Shown: positions 43,889-52,089 of the stretch, piece after piece | How positions within the stretch are numbered: position 1 is the first letter of the stretch | Layout of the letters: every line of letters starts with the position of its first letter | Origin: Deltaproteobacteria bacterium | GTDB lineage: Bacteria > Myxococcota_A > Polyangia > Polyangiales > Ga0077539 | Direction of reading: 5' to 3' | NCBI GenBank assembly: GCA_016704445.1 | Contig: JADJAE010000150.1 | Span: forward strand, 1 to 64,000 | Length of the DNA stretch: 64,000 nt | The notes under the pieces: generated by a model | What the model saw: only the letters and a program-made list of their open reading frames with translations | Told to the model about the DNA's origin: nothing | The model's database searches: none | Made by a program: the position numbers and the translations under genes

Positions 43889-46033
43889 TCAGCCCGGATC
43901 GCGACCGCAGACGCGGTTGAAGCACATGAGGCCGTTGCAGCAGTCGGAGGTGGAGGAGCAGGTGGTGCCTTCGCGGCGGCACATGGCGGGGGGCGGCGGG
44001 GTGCAGGCGAACATCCCGTCGGGGCCACGCTCGCAGAGGCCGGAGCAGCACTCGCTGGAGACGCTGCATCGCTCGCTGTTCATGCGGCAGGCGACGGGGG
44101 CCCAGTAGGCGGACATGTTGTCGAGCGCGGTGTCCTGCCCCGGGAGCCAGTACGGAACCTGCGACGGATCGGCCCCTGCGGTGGGGCGGTTGGAGATGGC
44201 GGCGACCCAGATCTGGCGTCGGCGGGTGCCCCGGGTGCCGACCCGGGCGTTGCCGTAGTCGCGCCGAGAATAGAACGCGACCCAGAAGTACCCGCCCTCG
44301 TCGAAGGGCGAGAAGTTGGGCCAGTACGAGTCGGGCTCGCCGCTGCCGTTGGCGTTGGCGAGCACCAGCGAGGGGGTGTCCGGCGTGGCGCTGGCGGCGG
44401 TGACCTCCAGGCGTCCGGGGTAGTGCGTGGTCTCGTTTCCGCCGCGGGAATTGGTGCCGTGCTGGAAGGCGATCCAGCGGCTGTCGGGGGAGAAGGTCGG
44501 GTGCGCGTCGGTGACGAGTGCGCCCGCGGCGGGGGCGGCGTCGGTGGTCCCGCGGTGCACCACGCGGAGCTCGCCGAAGGTGGTGGTCGCGGTGCGAGGC
44601 ACCACGGCGAGGTCGCCGCGGGTGAAGTCCACGGCCCAGCCCATGTTGGTGTTGGTGACGAGGGCCACGCTCATCCCGTCGGGAGCCCAGTCGGGGTGCG
44701 CGGCGTGGTCGGCGGGGAGCCCGCTGCCGGGGACCACCGTGCCGCTCGCGCGCTCGAGGAGCTGCATCGAGTTGCCGCGGTTGATGACGAGGTAGTTGGA
44801 GTCGGGCGAGAAGCTCGAGAAGAGGTAGCGCAGGTCGTCGCGAGGACCGTAGACCGTCGGCGCGGGGTCTCGGGAGAGCTCGGAGGAGGTGAGGTCGAAG
44901 GTGACCGAGGGGCCGTCGCCGCCCCAGAGCTCGGCGCTGAGGTAGCGGCCGTCGCGGGAGACCGTGTGGCAGGCGATGCAGCGAGAGCCAGCGCCCTCGC
45001 CGGAGGGCTTCGGCGGGGGGTTGGCGATGGTGAGCGAGCGGGCGCCGGTGAGGGCGTCGAGGCGCATCAGCCGGCCGTTGGAGAGGTCCCAGTAGTAGAT
45101 GGTGCCGGAGAGGACGGCGCGGGCGACGCGCAGCGAGATGGACTCCCCCGCGACGTGCTCCCGCATGGCGTTGTCCCAGCGGTCGACGGAGATCACCAGC
45201 GGGTCGGCGGGGTCGCTCTCCAGCAGCGCCCGCCAGGCCTCGGGCTCGACGGCCCAGTGGTACCCGAAGGAGGCGCCGGTGTGCTGGAGGTACGCGCTCA
45301 CCGAGGCGTGGGGCTTCCGGATGAGCACGCGGTAGAAGTCCCCGGCGGCGCCGCCCTCCCACTGCACGTCGGGCGCCGGGAGGTTGACCGGGATCACCGC
45401 GCGGTCGAGCGGATAGCGCAGCGTGGCGCGGCGGGCGGGGTCGGTCACCGGGGGGCGCACGAAGTGCTCGATGACGTCCGGGACGAGCCGGTCGACCAGC
45501 ACCGAGCGCTCGACGCGCACGGTGACCGCCGCGGTGGCGCTGAGCTCCGCGCCGCCCGGACCAGGCACCCTCACGGTCAGCTCGATCACCCCCCCTGCGC
45601 CTCCGCCCGCGGTGACCACGCCGGTGTTGGGGTCGACGGTGGCGGCGAGGGAGACGGGCAGCGACCAGGTGCCGTTGGCGAGCGGCCGGGTGGTGCCGTC
45701 GTTGAAGGTGCCGACGACGGAGAAGGCCTGCGTGGCGGGGGCGCCCGCGCGGGAGACGAGGGTGGCCGTCGGGGGGTCGACGACGATGCGGGTGAGCTCG
45801 CGGATGGCGATGGCGTCGCGCACCGGGCCGAGGTCGTTGGGCCTCGGGCGGTCGACCGCGGGGCCACGGTCGGCGGAGGCGTCGAGGCGTACTCCCGTGT
45901 CCGGGTCGGTGGCGCAGAGCACGCCCTCGCCGCAGGAAACCTGCGTGGCCTCCTCGGCCGAGCAGCCGGCGAGCAAGGCGATCACGAGGCACCGGGAGGA
46001 CGAGCGGAGGTTGGTCACGGTGCGGGATTGCAC
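43889..46033 (-). CDS. Monoheme, beta-propeller (PD40-like) lipoprotein
   Basis: The 714-residue lipoprotein (SSRCLVIALLAGCSAE) has a BIG2-like Ig domain (TRIVVDPPTATLVSRAGAPA to GGVIELTVRV). A region with a single c-type heme site (SRCIACHTVSRDG, near residue 345) follows, then several PD40/WD40-like blades (FSSFSPDSNYLVINRG, HPDWAPDGMSVALVTN, AHPTFSPDSRWIAFQHG, WPNFSPFDEGGYFWVAFYS). It ends in two Cys-knot units (CSVSSECCSGLCERGP and CSSTSDCCNGLMCFNRVC). Such proteins sit on the outer surface or in the periplasm; the heme suggests a redox or peroxidase-like role, but no function is known. The start lies beside the 46.1-46.5 kb repeat region. Confidence 0.75.
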   Translation of the reverse strand: MQSRTVTNLRSSSRCLVIALLAGCSAEEATQVSCGEGVLCATDPDTGVRLDASADRGPAVDRPRPNDLGPVRDAIAIRELTRIVVDPPTATLVSRAGAPATQAFSVVGTFNDGTTRPLANGTWSLPVSLAATVDPNTGVVTAGGGAGGVIELTVRVPGPGGAELSATAAVTVRVERSVLVDRLVPDVIEHFVRPPVTDPARRATLRYPLDRAVIPVNLPAPDVQWEGGAAGDFYRVLIRKPHASVSAYLQHTGASFGYHWAVEPEAWRALLESDPADPLVISVDRWDNAMREHVAGESISLRVARAVLSGTIYYWDLSNGRLMRLDALTGARSLTIANPPPKPSGEGAGSRCIACHTVSRDGRYLSAELWGGDGPSVTFDLTSSELSRDPAPTVYGPRDDLRYLFSSFSPDSNYLVINRGNSMQLLERASGTVVPGSGLPADHAAHPDWAPDGMSVALVTNTNMGWAVDFTRGDLAVVPRTATTTFGELRVVHRGTTDAAPAAGALVTDAHPTFSPDSRWIAFQHGTNSRGGNETTHYPGRLEVTAASATPDTPSLVLANANGSGEPDSYWPNFSPFDEGGYFWVAFYSRRDYGNARVGTRGTRRRQIWVAAISNRPTAGADPSQVPYWLPGQDTALDNMSAYWAPVACRMNSERCSVSSECCSGLCERGPDGMFACTPPPPAMCRREGTTCSSTSDCCNGLMCFNRVCGRDPG

Positions 46034-46093
46034 CCCACCCGAGGTGCGCGGCGCAAGCGCGGCGGCGTTGTTGGCTGATGGCGCGTGGCTCCC

Positions 46094-46490
46094 CCGGTAC
46101 GAGCGCGAGGCTGTCGGCGGGGAGTCTCCGGTACGACCGCGAGGCCGTCGGCGAGGAGTCCCCGGTACGACCGCGAGGCCGTCGGCGGGGAGTCCCCGGT
46201 ACGACCGCGAGGCCGTCGGCGAGGAGTCCCCGGTACGACCGCGAGGCCGTCGGTACCCCGAGCCAGACCCTGAGCGTTAGCGAGGGGGAGAGCCCTCTAC
46301 CGTCGTCAGTACGCGTCCGGAATCTCCGGGGATTCCGCCGGAGAACCACCACGTTCGGAGAAGGAGAATCGCGCTGGCAGCGGGGTAGGTCGCTCCCCCT
46401 CGCTAACGCTCAGGGTCTGGCTCGGGGTACCGACAACCTCGCGGTCGTACCGGGGACTCCTCGCTGACGGCCTCGCGGTCGTACCGAAGA
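46094..46490. repeat. 34-bp tandem repeats in an inverted arrangement
   Basis: Five head-to-tail copies of a 34-base unit (core GGTACGACCGCGAGGCCGTC) start at about 46094, 46128, 46162, 46196 and 46230. They alternate between GGCGAGG and GGCGGGG variants and run into ACCCCGAGCCAGACCCTGAG (46251-46290). That sequence reappears inverted at 46392-46430, followed by two inverted units (to about 46490). The roughly 100-base centre contains a CCGGAAT..ATTCCGCCGG-type hairpin. The unit length is not a multiple of 3, so this is non-coding. There are no spacers, so it is not CRISPR. It fills the gap between two minus-strand genes and could recombine or form cruciforms. Confidence 0.85.
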
Positions 46491-46495
46491 GCGCG

Positions 46496-47245
46496 TCAGC
46501 CCGTCGGGGCGGGCGCCGGATCGGGGACGGTCGCGGGCTCGCCGCTCGCCGCGATCGAGGGGAGCAGGCGGTCGGCGAGGTCGTCGAGCCCCACCGCGCG
46601 GAGCTGCGCGTCGAGCGAGCGCGCCGCGGAGACCCGCTCGCGGCTGAAGGTATTCCACGCCTCGTCGCGGCGGGAGCGCGCGGCCTGCTCCTCGCGCTTC
46701 TCCTTACGGACCGCGGCGTTGGCGGAAGCGAGCGCGGCCACGTCGGCGGTGACCCCCTCCAGCGCGAGCTTCGCGTCGAAGCGCACGCCGCGCCGCTGCG
46801 AGCGCGGGGGCGACTTCTCGACGCCCGCGAGCACCGAGGCGCCGAGGGCCTCCAGCGCCACCGGATCGCGCGGGGTCTCGCCGACGAAGCCCAGCGCCGC
46901 GACGGCTGCGTCGCCGCAGTTGGTCAGCACCAGGTCGCGGAAGCCGACGAGCGCCGAGCGCACGCTGGCGGCGTAGCGGTCGCGGGCGGCGAAGACCGCG
47001 GCGTCGTCGCCGAGCTCTGCGGCGAGCACCTCGTCGGCGCGACGCAGCGAGGCGAGGGTGTGTTCGAGCAGGGTGGCGTCGAGGCGGATCTGGGACTCGA
47101 TGGCGGCGGCCGTGGGCGCGTTCTTGAGCTTGATGGAGGCGTATTGAGCTACGCGACGGCTGGCGATGTCCGCGGCGTGGGTGCGCGCGGCTTCGATCAA
47201 CCCGTCGGCGGTCTTGCCTTCATCGAGTATCTGCTTCGAACTCAT
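46496..47245 (-). CDS. Coiled-coil-rich hypothetical cytoplasmic protein
   Basis: The 249-residue protein starts MSSKQILDEGKTADGLIEAA and is almost wholly helical and charged (RRADEVLAAELGDDAAVFAA, EKREEQAARSRRDEAWNTFS), with a short Pro-rich tail (VPDPAPAPTG). There is no signal peptide or TM segment. GGAGG lies about 6 bases from ATG 47245, which is why this start is chosen over an upstream in-frame one. I recognise no family; the helical pattern suggests a structural or phage-like accessory protein. The last codons lie within 10 bases of the inverted 34-bp repeat array. The 269 bases between it and the next plus-strand gene hold GC-rich hairpins but no gene. Confidence 0.65.
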   Translation of the reverse strand: MSSKQILDEGKTADGLIEAARTHAADIASRRVAQYASIKLKNAPTAAAIESQIRLDATLLEHTLASLRRADEVLAAELGDDAAVFAARDRYAASVRSALVGFRDLVLTNCGDAAVAALGFVGETPRDPVALEALGASVLAGVEKSPPRSQRRGVRFDAKLALEGVTADVAALASANAAVRKEKREEQAARSRRDEAWNTFSRERVSAARSLDAQLRAVGLDDLADRLLPSIAASGEPATVPDPAPAPTG

Positions 47246-47514
47246 GGACATCCTCCCAGTGGCGGGCGGCGACGGCCGCCCGGAGCGACGAGTCTCGCGA
47301 GGGAGAACGGGTCGCGGCAAGCGCGAAGAGGGCAGCGACGGAGGCCGACCCGTGAACGGCGGCCGGAGCTGGGAGGGCATCGCCCGTACGGTCGAAAACG
47401 GCGGCCGCGAACGGTCGCCCGGGCGTCGCTGACTACCTTTCGGGAGATGTAGGCGCCGCCCCAGCCTGACGGGCGGCGTTGACCCCCGACGGGCGACGCC
47501 CGCAGGGTGACCCG

Positions 47515-48090
47515 ATGGCCTCCCACACTTCGTCGAAGCGCTGGATCGCGTGCGCGGCGCTCGCGCTGGGCTGCACGCACAACGACTTCGACGACCCGAG
47601 CTGCGCGCCGTCGAGCAGCAACGACGATCCGGTGGGGACCGTGACGCTGGCCACCATCGGGCTCTTCCGCGAAGACGGCACCGCCATCGAGCTGCCCGAC
47701 GCGATCGTCACCTGCGCGCAGGGCGCCTCGGCGACGGAGCGCGCGCAGTACCGCCCCGAGTTCGGTCTGGGCAAGGCGCTGATCGACGGCGGCGTCGTCG
47801 CAACCCTCGGGGAGGGCGCCGTGTTCAACCGTTACGGCTGCGGGACGCGCATCATCCTGCGCCGCTGCGCGGAGCCGCTGCGGGTGCGGGTCGAGGCCCC
47901 CGGCTGCGAGCCCTTCGAGCGCACCTGGAGCTGGGACGACAACTATGCCCAGAACGGATCGAGCCAGAACTTCGTCGTCCCGGTGCGCCTGCGGTGCGCG
48001 GGCGACGCGGGCATCGGGCCGTCGATGCGCGACATCCCCGCGCTCAACCGCGACGCCGGCAACCTCCCCCGCGACGGCGCGACCCGGTAG
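47515..48090 (+). CDS. Hypothetical lipoprotein
   Basis: This is a 191-residue lipoprotein (SSKRWIACAALALGCTHND). The mature part has paired cysteines (DPSCAPSSSN, TYGCGTRI-like NRYGCGTRIILRRC, CEPFERTWSW, RLRCAGDAG) and beta-strand-like segments (VTLATIGLFREDGTAIELPD), consistent with a small disulfide-stabilised extracytoplasmic domain. It has no visible family. ATG 47515 was chosen because the hydrophobic segment then begins a few residues in. The gene converges on the zeta-like kinase gene, leaving about 56 bases between stops. Confidence 0.6.
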   Translation: MASHTSSKRWIACAALALGCTHNDFDDPSCAPSSSNDDPVGTVTLATIGLFREDGTAIELPDAIVTCAQGASATERAQYRPEFGLGKALIDGGVVATLGEGAVFNRYGCGTRIILRRCAEPLRVRVEAPGCEPFERTWSWDDNYAQNGSSQNFVVPVRLRCAGDAGIGPSMRDIPALNRDAGNLPRDGATR

Positions 48091-48146
48091 GCGCCCTCGA
48101 CTGCCCTCAGGCTGCAACCGCCACCCCCGTCCGCCGAGAGCGTGGA

Positions 48147-48728
48147 CTAGCGCGGGGGCTGCAACAGCCAGCGGGGCGTCGGGGTAGAGGTCAACTCCAT
48201 GCGGCCCCCGCGGACGCTGGCCACGTGGCGGGCGCCGAGGCCGTGCGGGGTGGTATCGAAGCACTCGATCACCGCGAAGACACCCACCGCGAGGGAGAGG
48301 TTCGCGAGGCTCGCGGCGTAGGTCGCACGAATCTCCGCCTCGGGCGCGCTGTGCCCGCCTGCAAGGGCGCGAGCACGCACGCGCTCGACGTGGATCGAAA
48401 CCTCCTCCGCACAGAGAAAGAGCAGCACCGTAATGAATCCCCGCGCGTTGGCCTCCCGCGCCTGTTCGATGGAGATGGTCGTGCGCATCGTGCTCTCCAC
48501 GGCGAAGCTCACGCCCCGCGCGAGATGGTCGGCCACGAACGACTCGCACTCGCCGCTGGCGCGCGCTCGAACCTCCGGCGGAATGCCTTGATAGCTGCCA
48601 TGGAGTTCACGGCAACGATCGTCGACGTTGAACGCGTCGACGCCGAACGTGCGGGCCGGCATCGCGGTCGACTTCCCGCTACCGGGCGGACCGCCCACCA
48701 CGATCATCGTCGGCGGAGCGACGGTCAT
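48147..48728 (-). CDS. Zeta-toxin-like P-loop kinase
   Basis: The 193-residue protein has the P-loop kinase layout of zeta toxins, which phosphorylate UDP-N-acetylglucosamine and so block wall synthesis. Walker A is VVGGPPGSGKST (about residues 10-21), the general-base region is VDAFNVDDRCRELH (about 29-42), and AVESTM carries the Glu. The RVRARALAGGHSAPEAEIRA segment matches the R...GGH lid motif of the family. Its start codon shares a base with the stop of the upstream nuclease-like gene (TGATG), so expression is coupled, as in toxin modules. The upstream protein does not look like an epsilon antitoxin. It may instead be a non-toxic housekeeping kinase of the same fold. Confidence 0.7.
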   Translation of the reverse strand: MTVAPPTMIVVGGPPGSGKSTAMPARTFGVDAFNVDDRCRELHGSYQGIPPEVRARASGECESFVADHLARGVSFAVESTMRTTISIEQAREANARGFITVLLFLCAEEVSIHVERVRARALAGGHSAPEAEIRATYAASLANLSLAVGVFAVIECFDTTPHGLGARHVASVRGGRMELTSTPTPRWLLQPPR

Positions 48729-49531
48729 CAGCCGGTCGTGACGCTCGAACGCGATCCCTCGGCCATGTCGCTCGGAAGCGATCCGGAGACGACTGCGCCT
48801 CGGGCGTCGATGATGCCCGCCTTCTCGATACGGGAGGTCTCCAGGCCGACGCGCTCCCTCGTCTGAGCCTGCAGGCGGGAGAGGTAGACCTGCCACGGAG
48901 CGGCGTCGCGCGGATCAGGCATCGCAAAGCCGTCGAGCGTCTCGGCCACCCGTACGAACACCCGCCCGTCTCGCTGGTACACCGTGTAGCCCGTCGGCAA
49001 CATGCCCTTGTGGCCAATCAGGATCAGGTCGTCGACGTCGGCCGGCGGCCGAAAGCCATTGTTCGCATCCACGGAGAGCATCTCGTTGATCGCGTCGACC
49101 CACGAATCCCGAAGGGACGCATTCGCGGCGTATCCGATCATGACGCGCAGCGGTGCGAGGCCCAGGAGAAGCTTCCAGAAGTCGGCGAGAAACGCGTCAC
49201 GATGCCAGAGGTTCTCGTGCTCGAGGAGCACGGAGGGGATCTCCCAGGGGCCACCCTCCCCGCGATACCAGGTCACGTCGAAGAGGTATTCGCGGCGTTG
49301 CCAGCGCGCGGCCTGGGAGGTCCGCTCCACGTCTTTCGAAGCGCTAGCCATCATGCCGCAGTCCCTCGCCGCATCGAAGAGGGCTCGAAATACGAACAAG
49401 GTCCACGTCGCGGCTCCGCTCAGGGCATCGCGTCGATCGCGCTCCGTCGCCTCCGCGAGATGGTGCCGGAACGCGTAGAGGAAGCTGTTCGGACGGAGCG
49501 GGGGGCTCGTGTCGTCGGCGCCGTCTGCCAT
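48728..49531 (-). CDS. PD-(D/E)xK-like hypothetical protein coupled to the zeta-like kinase
   Basis: I do not recognise this 267-residue protein with certainty. A mixed alpha/beta core contains REYLFDVTWYRG (Asp near residue 83), IPSVLLEHENLWHRD (Glu near 99-101) and FWKLLLGLAPLRVMIGY. This Asp-...-Glu-x-Glu-...-Lys pattern followed by a hydrophobic strand is what PD-(D/E)xK nuclease folds show, but the spacing is not canonical. The second half (DLILIGHKGMLPTGYTVYQR) is beta-rich. A TAGCAG element (49538-49543) lies 6 bases before the ATG, so the message is probably leaderless. Its stop codon TGA shares its last base with the start of the zeta-like gene, implying one functional unit. Confidence 0.5.
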   Translation of the reverse strand: MADGADDTSPPLRPNSFLYAFRHHLAEATERDRRDALSGAATWTLFVFRALFDAARDCGMMASASKDVERTSQAARWQRREYLFDVTWYRGEGGPWEIPSVLLEHENLWHRDAFLADFWKLLLGLAPLRVMIGYAANASLRDSWVDAINEMLSVDANNGFRPPADVDDLILIGHKGMLPTGYTVYQRDGRVFVRVAETLDGFAMPDPRDAAPWQVYLSRLQAQTRERVGLETSRIEKAGIIDARGAVVSGSLPSDMAEGSRSSVTTG

Positions 49532-49634
49532 CCCACACTGCTAGCACCGAACGCGCCTCCACGTGCGATCCAGTCGACGCCGACGTCGCCCACGTCGGTG
49601 TGCGGCGCCGATCGCCCTCCGAGCGCGCCCGCGG

Positions 49635-49640
49635 TACCTT
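49635..49640 (+). promoter_or_regulatory. -10-like element next to the P5C dehydrogenase start
   Basis: TACCTT at 49635-49640 lies 7 bases before ATG 49648, with no Shine-Dalgarno sequence. It supports a leaderless start at 49648 rather than an upstream in-frame codon at 49600. Confidence 0.4.
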
Positions 49641-49647
49641 CGCCGCC

Positions 49648-51276
<1,629 letters not shown>

Positions 51277-51277
51277 A

Positions 51278-51637
51278 CTACTTCTTCAGCTTGCCGTCGG
51301 CCTTGAGCTTCACCAGCTCCCGGTTGCCGCCGATGAGCACGCCGTCGATGAACACCATCGGGAAGGTCGGGAAGCCCGCCCAGAGCTTGATGGCGAGGCG
51401 CTCCTTCCACTTGGACACGTAGCTCCCGTACTCCAGGTAGGTGAACTTCACCCCCTCCTCGTCGAGGAGCTTGCGGGCGGACTTCACCACAGGGTTCTGC
51501 GCCATGCCGACGACCACGACCGGGTCGCGAGCGACGGCGGCGGCGACCTCGTCGACGATGCCGCGGTGGAAGTTGGCGACGACGGCGTCGGCCTCGGGGG
51601 AGACCTTCTCGGAAGCGATCAGCGGTCGGGTGGTCAT
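51278..51637 (-). CDS. Cys-less glutaredoxin-domain protein
   Basis: The 119-residue protein has a glutaredoxin-like fold: VVVVGMAQNPVVKSARKLLD (first strand and helix), VKFTYLEYGSYVSKWKERLA, GFPTFPMVFIDGVLIGGNRE (cis-Pro and GG turn). The redox site that should read CPxC or CGFS reads GMAQNPVVK, with no cysteine at all in the whole protein. It therefore cannot act as a thiol-disulfide reductase; binding glutathione or another partner is possible. ATG 51637 is supported by the start of the charged N-terminal extension (TTRPLIASEKVSPEADAVV). Upstream, a low-complexity GC-only stretch begins within 55 bases, so the start could be affected by sequence error. Confidence 0.75.
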   Translation of the reverse strand: MTTRPLIASEKVSPEADAVVANFHRGIVDEVAAAVARDPVVVVGMAQNPVVKSARKLLDEEGVKFTYLEYGSYVSKWKERLAIKLWAGFPTFPMVFIDGVLIGGNRELVKLKADGKLKK

Positions 51638-51689
51638 TGGGTGCGGTGGTGTAGTCGAGGCCCCCGCGCGCAGCAACGAATGCTGCGGG

Positions 51690-51945
51690 ACCGGAGCGCA
51701 CGCCGCCCGCGCGGGGGCGGGCGCGCGCGGGCGCCCGCCCCCGCCCGGCCCGCGGCCCCCGCCCGCGGGCCCGGGGCCCCGCCCCCCGCCGGCCCCGGGG
51801 CCCCCCCCGCGCCCCGCCGCCGGCCCCCCCGCCCCGGCCCCGCGGCCGGCCCGCCCCCCCGCCCCGGGGGCCGGCCGCCGCCCCGCCCGCGGGCGGGCGC
51901 CCGGCCCCGCCCCCCCGGCCGGCCGGGCCCCGCCCCCCGCCCTGC
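51690..51945. repeat. G/C-only low-complexity block
   Basis: For about 250 bases the sequence is made almost only of G and C with runs of C (for example CCCCCCCC near 51800) and alternating CGCG. Several frames are open across it but none has protein-like composition. Like the G-runs near 43.4 kb it most likely reflects failed base-calling or consensus in a hard region rather than real DNA. The true length of the gap between the glutaredoxin-like gene and the HEAT gene is therefore uncertain. Nothing else is visible in 51638-52089. Confidence 0.7.
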
Positions 51946-52089
51946 GAATCTTGAAGGAAAAGCGGGGCTGCGATAGCGTCGCGACCCCTAAAGGGATTGT
52001 CTGCTAGCGGAACCTGACATGTCGAACCAGGGTGCCGCGGTGAAGGCGGGTGCGCCGATGCCGCAAGCGGCCTCAGCACTCGGAAACGC

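Noticed and set aside
46094..46490. CRISPR array in the 34-base repeats
   Set aside because: Units are directly head-to-tail with no spacers, some copies are inverted, and no cas genes are present.
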